Shown in pieces: positions 12,001 to 21,251 of a DNA stretch of 64,000 bases. Source of the DNA: Antennarius striatus (Eukaryota; Chordata; Actinopteri; Lophiiformes; Antennariidae); assembly GCF_040054535.1 (NCBI RefSeq), contig NC_090796.1, positions 15,775,501 through 15,839,500 of the forward strand, written 5' to 3'. The notes under the pieces were generated by a model. That model was not told the DNA's origin. It saw only the letters and a list, made by a program, of their open reading frames with translations, and made no database searches. Position 1 is the first letter of the stretch. The number at the start of each line of letters is the position of its first letter. The position numbers and the translations under genes are program-made.

Positions 12001-15000
12001 AGGCCCGCACCTCGCTGGGCTCTCCCAGGGCACGGGTGGAATACTGAGTGGGGCTTTGGCGCACTCGCCCACTCTTAGAAGGATTATTTATTTAGAGAAG
12101 GAAACAAAACAGGGCTGCATGCTAAGCCGCGCTCAATGCGGCGACTCAGTCCGGCGTGAAAAGACTATTGTTGAGAACTTAAATCAGTTTCTCTTTGCGG
12201 CGGAGCTGAGATTTGAAGGGGGAAAAAAAAAAAAGCAGACTGGATATGCATATAGGTGATGGATGGAGGTTGGTCGGCCGTCGCCGTCCCGCTTACGACG
12301 GAACAAACACGACTTTCTCAGGCCTTTTTCGGTGGCGAACCAGAAGGAAGTCCGCTTACATTTAGCTGCTGGAGACCCTTTTAAAAATCACTCGCCGGGG
12401 TAAGAACCCACCCCCACCCCACCCCGCGCCCCGTCCTCGCCGCCGCCGCGCCACCTTTGTAAGATTGCAGGTGAGATTAGAAGTCGCCCTGAGCCAAACG
12501 CCATCAGCTACAGCTTGATGAGGTCACGGGGTTCTGCCGACCCCCGTTTCTACTCCGATCAGAGCGCTGATGCACGACCGCTGCGCGTACCACGTGATTC
12601 CGATGGGGCAGGAGGGCGGGAATGACGCCGAACGGGACACGTTTGAGATCTACTATGGAGATGCTCTTACCTACAACAATATTGGGGTGGCTGGGGCCGC
12701 CGCTGCCATCCGGGGTGGGTTTGCCCTGGATCCGGTACGCAGCCTGATCGAACAGATCCAGGTAGTCCTCCACCGGGAAGCGGTTGTGAAAGCCGTCGCT
12801 CATGCGGACGACACCTGTTGGAGGAAGACAGGAAGTTGTGTTTCTGTTGATCTTTTTTTAAGCAGGATGACATAAAAACTACCAGATGGAAAGAATGAGT
12901 TCAACTTCGGGAGGCGAACGGCGCGGATGAAGTCCAGAACCAGACCAAACGTTAACCGGTTCTTTCCTGGACCATGTTTCATCTTTCCTGGAAGTTTCAC
13001 AGGAAACCCATCAGGTTGTTTTGGCGTCATCTTCTTAACAAAGTTCACAAAAGGGTGACATATAATAAAATCCAACATCCACCATCCAGTCCCAACTCAG
13101 CAGGGAATACAGTCCCTGTTTGGTTTCCAGTTAAAGCTTTAAGGGCTCCACTAGCCGATGTCTTTTCCATCTGAGCTGCAGCTCTTAGAATTTACAGCCT
13201 GCTGCATTGATCGGGGTTCAGGGTTCTGGAGGATCTGTGCAGGATAATGAGGTTCCTTTAGTGACGGCTTGATGGCGTTTCTGTAAAACACCAGTCCTTG
13301 TTAGCAGGGAAAAAAAACATGATTATAAAAGTAAAATGTGCCTGCATCATTAATAACCCAGATCGGTTTCGCGTTTCCGGGGCGCGTTCCGACATGAATG
13401 GATGAAGCGTCACCGCGTCCGTATTCATCCGTTCCGTTTGTGCGTAAAGGCGGACGCGTCTGATTAAGATTCAAGCCGCACCTCTAGAGGAAGTTACGTG
13501 GCACCGATCGCATCAAATCACCCCCCCCCACCACCACCACCACCACCACATCAGATGAGTGGAGCCTTGAGGGGAATTAAATAAACAACAACATCACAAG
13601 ATCGAGACGCAACAACGCGCGTAAAACACGAAAGCGCATATTTAAGATGTCCTGATTCTCCTTCCTGTAACGCTCAACGAAAGGGTTAAATTCCTCTAAA
13701 AATAGCAAAAAATATCTTCTGACTGATTTTTGACTCACACCCCGGAATCCATCATCGGAAACAGTCAGTAACCATGGCAACGGGGAGAGAAAAAGAACAG
13801 AAAAAGATGCCAGCACTTGATCGTCGTGTGTAGAAAGTTTAGTTGAGCTGCTTTTTCGGTTCTTTTTTCTTTTTTTTTTGAGTTTCATTAGGAAAAACAA
13901 AATCGCCACAAAAGCATAGGACTGCTTTAAAACAGGAGCGTTTTGGGGGGTTGTTTTTTTGTTTTTTTTTGCTTCACCTAAATATAGTGTCACTCCCAGA
14001 TCTTGGCTTTTAATCCCATCTGTGCTCGTTTCTTTCAAACATCACAGAAGCGCGCAGTGGAGAGAGAAACGGCGCACGGCCAGATGTCTGCCGTGACGCA
14101 TCTTCTGACGCACAGTTTGAGGCTTTATCTCTTTGTTGAGAAGGATGAAATATTAACACCTGTTTAAACTCCATGACAACGGATGCTGGGAGGCAGGACT
14201 GTGACAATAAAGTGAACTGAAACCAGCTTAGAGTTGCAAATATTACAAAAAGGAAAACACCAGACGGAAATAATTCCTGAGGGCCTCCCTCCTAAATATA
14301 AATATATATTTGTGATTGCTCAGGACGTTACATAAATGTGCAAACTGGGGAGAGCTGCAGAATAACGTCGCAGGAAGCGGGGAGCGTGATTGCGCACACG
14401 CACAGGAAACGTGCGCCCACACGACCGGGTCAGAAATACGCGTGGAGGAGGAGGAGCGCGTTCCTCTCGGGTTCCTTTTTACGTGGGCTCCTACCGCAGA
14501 GAGAAGTCTGTGTCACAGTTGTACATTCTTATGCAAACACAGAACGGGTCAGAGGCTGGGGGTGTGGAGGGTGGGGGGGGTGGGGGTGGCTGCACTGGTG
14601 GGAAAGAACAGAGAAGAGGAGGATGGAAACAAAGAGGCCTTTTGAACGCACGGTTTAAAGCTGTAAATCTGAGGCGAACGGTTTAGTTTGACCTGTTTTA
14701 GAAGTGCTGAAGAACTGAACTTTCCATCCACAGACTGCTGAATGAATGCACACCCTCCCCCCCCTGCCTCAAATTGTGTTTTAAATGCACAATGCTGCAT
14801 TTTCTGAATGCATTTTGCATTTAAGCGACATATTCGCACCTCGGACTGCATCTTCGTGCAGCTCCGTCTCAAGTTTGTGTGAAGAGCAAAGGGGGAAAAA
14901 AAAAAAAAAAAAACTTTCATCAGCTTTTTACTGTGCATGTGAGGAGAAACATGCAGTCGTCATGGAGACGGCAGAGAGGAGGAAAAACAGCTGAGTAAGC

Positions 15001-16876
15001 AGGAAGAGAGCCCCCCCACCCCACCCCACACCTCGGGTTCCTGTACTCACCACACCTCTTGCGGGTCCACCAATGTGGCTCCTTGAAGATGGTGAACTTG
15101 ACGTCGGGGTGCAGCCTCAGTCTGTCGTACAAATCCGTGGTGCCGCACTTGGGCTGGCCGATGATGTAGAAATAAGGAAGGCACCGCATGCGGTAGAGTT
15201 TCCCATCATGGCGTAACAAGTGTTCCCGAAAAACGTTCCTCAGCTGCTGGAACTCCAGACGGAAGCGTCCCGAGTAATGTCCATACAAGTTTGTCCTGTA
15301 AGGGTCGGAAGAGATGTTCCCGACGTGTTCCTGGTACCAGCAGGGGTTCTTGATGCCGGGCAGGAAGTGGCGTGGGATGACGGAAAATATCTGGAAAGAT
15401 AATAGAAACACAGTGGAGTCAGAAGGTTGGCTTTGGGATCAAAATATTCTTTTAATTTATTTCTCTATGAGGTTTTTTTTTTTTTTGGTCAGTTTCACTT
15501 CCTCGTCTGGGTCCTGATGACACGTCGATGATGTCACTCCAGCTGACCTGTCGACCTCTGCGTCAGCAGAACGTCACCTTTCCTCTTTGCACGAATGAAG
15601 AACGAATGAACAGAACTTCAAGTGCGGAAATTAAAAATTAAAAAAAGGAAAGAAATGCACTAAATGTGGATCAGACCTTCTTTCTGGACTGGATGGGTTC
15701 GTTTGGTTCCATCGTCCAATCAGATTACACCACCAAGACTGAAAAACGGTCCATTTTGATGAAATCAGTCCTGTTCAGGTAGATTCTGTGATCGTTCTAA
15801 GATCGAATGTTCGCTGGTGACACCGTTTCCTCTTTGGCGGCGGCAGTAAAAACGTTTTTTAGCTCATCAGACGCAACAAAGGTCAAAGTCGCTCCGCCTG
15901 TAAGACACATCCGCCTTCAGGACAATTAATGTCGGATCCATCCGCAGACACGGTATTGATCATCCCGCGACCGCACTCTTCTATTCATTAGCTGGTTCAA
16001 TAAGAAATTAGTTACGTTGCAAATCACCCTGGCACACGCTATTATCATTAGGATTACCAATTAATTGGACCGAGCTGTGAGGTGAGAGGAAAGGAAAGGG
16101 AATGGAAGGGACGGAAGACCGAGGGATGGTTTTCGAGCTTTAAATCCCTTCTGAAATGAACTTATAGAAACACGTGTAATCATCTGGCGTGACATGAGGT
16201 GTTAGTCGAGGTGTTTCCGAGGAGTTTTATCTGTTAATGAACGGAATTAGAAGCTGAAACCGGCTGGGAATTCCAATCGCCGCATTGAACCCTGCATAGA
16301 CTGCAAGTAGGCAGGAATGCTGATTTCCTCCAGCTTTTAATTACACCTCAAGACGGTCTGTGATTGTCAATTAGAAAAGAGAGAGATCAATATCACAGCG
16401 TCGTGATTTAAAACAGAAATATCATTTAAAAAAAGACTTGCTTTACTCACATGGGGCTCAGCGTTGACGACCGCCTTGCGCTCCGGAACCTGTCGACTCC
16501 TAAACTCCACTTTGGACGTGATGGACTCCACCACCAGCTTGATTTGTCTGTAATCCTTAACTGCGGTGAGGTTAAAGGTCAAAGGTCCCGGGCTGACCAG
16601 GCTGCTGAAGTGGTAGGGCGAGGGCGTGAGGAGAAGCCCCTTCTTGTCTCCGGCGAGGATGTAGGAAGCCATGATGAAGAACGTGACGGTCAAGCCGAAG
16701 AGGAAGCTGTAGAGGCGGATCTTGCGGAAGCAGCCGCGGATCCTCCATCGATTGGGGGGCTCCCGCTTCACCTCCAGGACGGCGAACAGGTTGACCGGCT
16801 TGTCGTCCACCTGCAGCAGCAGCGGCTTCCTGTGGCAGTCGTCCAGCAGGGTGTACCTGTAGTCCATCTGCGTCAT
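8862..16876 (-). CDS. chst15: carbohydrate sulfotransferase 15 (GalNAc4S-6ST), 7 coding exons
   Basis: The coding exons join as 16876-16451, 15390-15051, 12814-12671, 11026-10870, 10792-10636, 9576-9429 and 9061-8862. Together they make 1,572 bases (523 residues plus TGA), and all phases agree. The enzyme transfers sulfate from PAPS to O-6 of GalNAc-4-sulfate, giving the disulfated E unit of chondroitin/dermatan sulfate in the Golgi. The protein is type II: a short cytosolic tail, a membrane segment at about residues 55-76 (LYSFLFGLTVTFFIMASYIL), a stem, then the sulfotransferase domain. The 5'-phosphosulfate loop GQPKCGTTD is at about 220-228, and the 3'-phosphate motif RLIVMLRDPVER at about 345-356. 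Human CHST15 is 561 residues; the catalytic part matches closely, while the N-terminus is shorter and diverged. The start is uncertain (see finding). The flanking genes match human synteny. Confidence 0.93.
9062..9428 (-). other. chst15: chst15 intron 6
   Basis: GTGAGT donor and CAG acceptor, 367 bp. On the plus strand it contains T-rich tracts and a run of G near 9238. No other feature was seen. Confidence 0.85.
9429..9576 (-). CDS. chst15: chst15 coding exon 6
   Basis: 148 bases, entering in phase 0 and leaving in phase 1. It encodes VRLQVGLYIVYLLDWLTVF and then LRLEDHASNRKYTMHKVFDF, nearly the same as human CHST15. The acceptor is CTTCAG and the donor GTGAGT. Confidence 0.95.
9577..10635 (-). 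other. chst15: chst15 intron 5
   Basis: About 1.06 kb between a GTGAGG donor and a CTTCAG acceptor. It includes a poly-A tract near 10017-10034 on the plus strand. Nothing coding was recognised. Confidence 0.85.
10636..10792 (-). CDS. chst15: chst15 coding exon 5
   Basis: 157 bases completing the split Arg codon of DPVER, then LYSDYLYFGIVNKSAEDFHD and CVYNTTVNNAMP. It aligns closely with human CHST15 (LYSDYLYFASSNKSADDFHE). It leaves in phase 0. Long plus-strand frames over it are shadows. Confidence 0.95.
10870..11026 (-). CDS. chst15: chst15 coding exon 4 (3'-phosphate-binding motif)
   Basis: 157 bases encoding GEASASTMWDNNAW, then DLIHALQPDARLIVMLRDPV, which holds the 3'-phosphate-binding (3'PB) motif of PAPS sulfotransferases. 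The acceptor is CTGCAG and the donor GTGGGA. The next intron (10793-10869) is only 77 bp. Confidence 0.95.
11027..12670 (-). other. chst15: chst15 intron 3
   Basis: 1.64 kb with a GTAAGA donor and CTGCAG acceptor. It contains a C-rich, CpG-rich segment near 12405-12455. Open frames at 11721-12259 lack family resemblance. Confidence 0.85.
12671..12814 (-). CDS. chst15: chst15 coding exon 3
   Basis: 144 bases in phase 1-1, encoding VVRMSDGFHNRFPVEDYLDL through HPNIVV. Human CHST15 has IVRLRDGLRDRYPVEDYLDL here. The fish exon is a few codons shorter in the variable linker. Confidence 0.93.
12815..15050 (-). other. chst15: chst15 intron 2
   Basis: 2.24 kb with a GTGAGT donor and CAACAG acceptor. 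It holds a C-run with (CAC)n at about 13520-13550, a G-rich tract near 14560-14590 and a poly-A run near 14896-14913. No exon was recognised. Confidence 0.85.
15051..15390 (-). CDS. chst15: chst15 coding exon 2 (PAPS 5'-binding loop)
   Basis: 340 bases, entering in phase 0. It encodes IFSVIPRHFLPGIKNPCWYQ, then MRCLPYFYIIGQPKCGTTDL, which carries the 5'-phosphosulfate-binding (5'PSB) loop, and FKEPHWWTRKRC. The acceptor is TTCCAG and the donor GTGAGT. This is the most conserved part of the enzyme. Confidence 0.96.
15391..16450 (-). other. chst15: chst15 intron 1 of the coding region
   Basis: 1.06 kb with a GTGAGT donor. The stretch at 15940-16085 is rich in TAAT/ATTA homeodomain-type cores and includes the 12-bp palindrome CCAATTAATTGG at 16057-16068. 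It may be a conserved noncoding element. Confidence 0.8.
16057..16068. promoter_or_regulatory. CCAATTAATTGG palindrome (homeodomain-type)
   Basis: A perfect 12-bp palindrome that contains TAAT and ATTA cores in opposite orientation, as bound by homeodomain proteins. More TAAT cores lie within 100 bp on either side. Function is inferred. Confidence 0.3.
16451..16876 (-). CDS. chst15: chst15 coding exon 1 (cytosolic tail, membrane anchor, stem)
   Basis: 426 coding bases from an ATG in good Kozak context (GGCACCATGA). It encodes the tail, the block LLLQVDDKPVNLFAVLEV (human ILFRVDSKQMNLLAVLEV), the type II membrane anchor, and the stem block KLVVESITSKVEFRSRQVP (human KLIINSITTRIEFTTRQLP). The GTGAGT donor is at 16450. 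Upstream the frame stays open to a possible acceptor at 16996, so the exon extends at least as 5' UTR. Confidence 0.88.
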
Positions 16877-16996
16877 GGTGCCGCCGCTCAGGCGCAGGGC
16901 GGTGTTGGGGAGCAGGGGCGAGCCAGACAGGAGGTTCTGCGACGCGGGCGGGGGGCGACATCCATGATGAGTGGCGGAGACGCCCACGTCTTCTAC
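16877..16996 (-). other. chst15: 5' part of chst15 exon, UTR or N-terminal extension
   Basis: A C-rich polypyrimidine tract and TTAAG precede 16996, a plausible acceptor. The next 120 bases are exactly 40 codons open in frame with the chst15 ATG. They contain two out-of-frame ATGs near 16970-16960. A second possible acceptor (CGTCGCAG) ends at 16937. Confidence 0.4.
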
Positions 16997-18620
16997 CTTA
17001 ATAAGAGGGGGGGGGGGAAACACACACAAACTGATTCATCTGGTGAAGCAACTTCCCAAAGCCGGCGGATATACTCGACGTCAGCCTTCGCGTCAGGCGT
17101 TTCTCGCCACATTTACTTCCTGTCAAAGCTGCTGACTTGCCATTTGCATCATCTGGGGCTGGAGTTGTCAACGAATCCCGTCAGCGATAGAAAATCTGTC
17201 CAATTTAGTTTGAGCGTACCTCAAGAGAACATCGTGCCATCCTTTAGTCTGTCCCGGTGACAAATAAAACTGCTTCAGATTAAATCTGCAGTTATGGCTG
17301 TACTGCCTGAGAGTAGAGGGACTGCTTCTTGCATAATGCATTCTATAGATGTCATTTCAAGAGTGTCACAATTTTCCCAAGAAATCAGATATGGTTTTTC
17401 ATGTGACTGATGATTGAGTAACGCTCAGGGTTGTCGTAATTTAACTTCTCCTTTTGACTCAGACGCCACGTCCTCCCCCAATGCGTGTCGTACGCACAAT
17501 ATGGAGGGAGCGATAAGGAGGCGGGATGCATTCATCCCGGACTCTAAGGAGGCTGCACGTCTCCGAGAGAGGACATTAAATGAGATATGGTCCTGGAAGA
17601 GTGAATTAAATTATGGTATTCCGTGCTGTGGGGTCACAAAGGTCGCCGGTCTATAAGGTGGACGCAGTGCTTCGTTCCTGACGACCGCCGGTGGACGAAG
17701 TGTTTGTTGTTCTTTGTGAAAGGACGCCTGGAGAGCGCCTGCTTACCCGCCCGACCCATGTCATTTACCTGCAGCTGGGCCATCGGCGAGACCCTCCGGG
17801 AGGCAGGTGCAGAAATGAGAAGCCTCGCTTTGAAAAGACCAATTCATAACCCTGAATACATTTTCTAACTGCAGCCTTAAAGAGTCACGGCGAGGAGCTG
17901 AAACCTCAGCCAGATGTTAATGTCTTAGCTTTTCAACCACGTTTGTGTTCTTTCTTGTTATTTTATTTTCTGAAAGGATGAAAGCTTCAAAGGGAATAAA
18001 GGGAATTTCTTTGAGATGTGTAAATTACTGCAGGCTAGGTCAAGGTCAAATTTATCTCTACAGCACATTCGAAAAACAACCTGTGTTGACCGAAATGCTT
18101 TATAAACCAATAATACAGAAAATTTCTGGTCTTGGTTAAAAGCCTGCAAACGGCTTTCAGTCCCATCTTCATGCCACCGCGTTTTCGCAGGAGTAGCAGC
18201 AGATAGACGACGCTGGTATGTCGGAACGGACATACCGGCGTCTTACCTTCTGCCTTCTGACCCGGGAAGGTAAGAAAAGGACGTGTGGGTCGAGAGCGAG
18301 GGGTAAAAGACATCAGAGATGAACAGGAAGAGGAGAGAGAGGGCGATGTGTCGTCGCCAAGGGGCCGCCGGCTTCTAAATCAATCAGTCGCTAAGTGTAG
18401 GCTTGGCAGATCAAATCCATTAGAGAGGCAAACATGTCGCTCGTGTCCATCAAACATGATGAAGTAGCTCAACTCGGACAGGAACAGGTCTCCGAGGGGG
18501 GGAGGGGGGAGACAAGGAGGACAGGAGGTTACATCAGCGTCCTTTACAGCTGGGAGTCGAGGGGGTTGAGTTGTCCACACTGGAAGTCGATAGTTTGGCA
18601 CCACTGAGAAGAGAGGAGTA

Positions 18621-18826
18621 CAGGATTCTCCGCACTATAAGGCACACCTAAAAGCCTTTAAGTTTCTCAAAAAAAACTCAGTGTACCTTATAGTCCAGTG
18701 TACCTTAAAATCCAGTGTACCTTATAGTCCAGTGTACCTTATAGTCCAGTGCACCTTATAGTCCAGTGCACCTTATAGTCTGGTGCACCTTATAGTCTGG
18801 TGCACCTTATAGTGCGGACAATCCTG
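18621..18826. mobile_element. 206-bp inverted-repeat MITE with internal 17-bp array, TA target site
   Basis: The ends are inverted repeats of about 28 bp with only a few mismatches: the left reads CAGGATTCTCCGCACTATAA and the right end reversed reads CAGGATTGTCCGCACTATAA. A TA dinucleotide flanks each side, as for Tc1/mariner-type insertions. There is no coding capacity. The 'CCGCACTATAAGGC' terminus is a common dispersed motif in teleost genomes as I recall. The interior is mainly an eight-unit 17-bp array. Confidence 0.8.
18679..18814. repeat. eight 17-bp tandem units inside the MITE
   Basis: The unit is CAGTGTACCTTATAGTC with variants (CAGTGCACC..., TGGTGCACC...). Eight units run head to tail, and the last overlaps the right terminal inverted repeat. 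The array therefore seems to have grown from the element's own end. Confidence 0.88.
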
Positions 18827-19879
18827 TAAATGGTCCTACGTTTGGTAGTAAACCAGGTAATAGTCAAAGAAACCAACCAACCAATGGACCGGACTGCTAG
18901 AACAACCCCAACATACCTGTACCTGACAGCTCGCTAACTTTTAAACCATCTGCAAATGTGAACGTCGACTTCCGAGGATGAAAAACGTTTTCAGGGTAGG
19001 AATCCTGTTTGGATTCCATAGGGCCGGTCTCTGGAAACAAACAAAACACTCCACAACGGTGACAATCGTTATACCTCGATGGAAACGCCGTCCGTGCGGC
19101 GGAGAGGACGCCGGCCTACTTTCTCGACCCTTTGTTATTTCAAACGGTGCAAATTAATTGCGTGGCCTGCTGATGGGCCCTGAAATGCCCTTTCTGTGCT
19201 GTTTTTGCGTCTCTCTTTCAAGCTAAACTGAACTTTGCTCCACGCAGAAAACTCTCATTGTTGTTTTCAAGATTAAAAGGGTTTATTTTTCTACTGGACG
19301 AAAGAGCAACACTGTTTACCCGCATAAAGTTTCCTGCTTGTTTTCCTTTGAAACTTGGGATATCTCAGAAGTCTCTATATTTGCGTCGGTGTATTTTACC
19401 ATCCAGAAAGGAAAGGTTGACTTCCCCATCAGGGTGTCTTTTATTATCAGAGCTGCATACACAGCATGACAGCATAAACTCCTCTTATCTGCAGGAGCTA
19501 CAGGCAGATTAGAGGCCCGTTGGAGACTGGGACGCCGTGTCAGATAAGCTCAAACAAACCCGATCCACCTTCGCGTGAAGGGCGGATAAAAAGTTGGACT
19601 CTTCCCAAATCCAGATCCAATTAATAACGGCGAGTTCCGTCGGACGCGTGGATGATGGTGGAGGATATGGAGATGTTACGGGGGAGAGGAAACACATTCA
19701 TACTCCCTGGATTAACAGCATGCGTCAAAAAACACTCAAGACAGTCGGGAAAACAGTCGACAGTCGTCGTGTTGTTTGTCGATGAGTAGATTGAACAGGG
19801 TCTGTCGTACGGACCAAGGCACTCCATTTCAGAGTGGATTTATTTGTTTCCACTATTTAGATGAAACTTTTTTTTCCTG

Positions 19880-19912
19880 ATTTACCTGTAAATACAGTAT
19901 TTACAGGTAAAT
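19880..19912. repeat. 33-bp near-perfect palindrome
   Basis: Arms of 16 bp (ATTTACCTGTAAATAC and its reverse complement) flank a single base. Outer CCTGA/TCAGG bases also pair after a small bulge. It could extrude as a hairpin. No gene is attached. Confidence 0.85.
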
Positions 19913-21227
19913 TGGTCAGGTTACCCCATCAAGTCAACAAATCTTGTGTTCTAGCAGGAATCAGATTAAGAGCTCACATTTCCCCTGTGCTAACATCTCT
20001 GCGTTGATTCCCTGTTAAAGCCCTTAATAGCCAGGTCCTGATATATCTTGAAAACAGTGGAACGGAACGTGTCCAGCGTTTAATAATATGCTGCTAGCTT
20101 ATCTTTGTAAGCAGTGTTAGACCTAGAAGAACCAACTCGGCTTTCGAACTTTACCTTCTGGGAAACCGTCCCGCTGCCCTCTCTACCCTGACCTCTTCAT
20201 ATTTCCATGAGACAGGAAGTGGATTTTGGTCGAAATCCACCAAAAACACAGGAAGTGCTGTTGCTGCAAGAGCGTGACGGATGGAAGAACGGCGGACGTG
20301 TCAGATGGAGAAAATACTTTTCGGGTGTTCACCGTCTGGTCGGTTGTGGCTTCAGTAATGGTAATAGATAGCAACCTATCACCTCTAATACAACTGTATG
20401 TTCATTTAAATGTGGGATCTGATCGCATTATTAACAAATAATCCAGTCAACAGACACTTATTTTATTAATCTGGAACTAGATTTAATTCAAACTACAATA
20501 AATCTCCAAAACAATAAAAGAAGGAGAGAAAATGAGGAGTCTCATGCGTTTGCAGGCAAATATTGATATTAATACTATTATCTGAGTCATCAAATTAAAA
20601 GCTCATAATGATGATAATAAAATAGAACTGTATAGTAATTATTGAAATAAATCAAACCAATTGAAAATCATTATTCGTTGCCGTTAATGGAGCAAACCGA
20701 CAAACTGCTGACGCGTGAAGTTACATCTACATAACACTACATCTGGAAATAGGATTGCATGCCTTGGACCGGCCGAATGTGCTGCTTCCTTTGGCGTCCT
20801 GTCCAGGTCAGGGGGGGGGGGTGGAGCCCCATCTAATCATGGTCATAACAACCATGAACTGCGGCTCAGAGTGGATTCACTCATCGGATCACCCCAGGGA
20901 GGCGTCAGCCATCACATTCCTCCAGATCACACACACTGTTGACCAGAGATCAGGATCTAATCTCCAGGAAGTGCCCCCCCCCCCCAGGAAACCAGAGGGC
21001 CTGACCGCCGACTGACCGAGGAACCGCCTGGAAAAATCATCAACAGAGCGCCACCATCGCCCGATGTGGAACGCGGCCTCTGCCCCCGGATTCATCGCCG
21101 CTCGGGCCGGGAGTCCGAGTTCAGCCGCGTCTCCCCGGCTAATCTTTTATTCAATATTTTAATTTCCCTGCCTTCCCACAGCCGGCGCCACCTCTGAGAT
21201 GGGTTAAGATGGTGTAATTATAAACCT

Positions 21228-21251
21228 CACACACACACACACACACACACA
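21228..21251. repeat. (CA)n microsatellite
   Basis: A short CA run of about 24 bp, followed by A and C runs. Confidence 0.9.

Noticed and set aside
16451..17260. Plus-strand open frame of 269 codons
   Set aside because: It lies exactly antisense to chst15 coding exon 1 and its composition reflects that GC-rich exon. No domain is recognisable.
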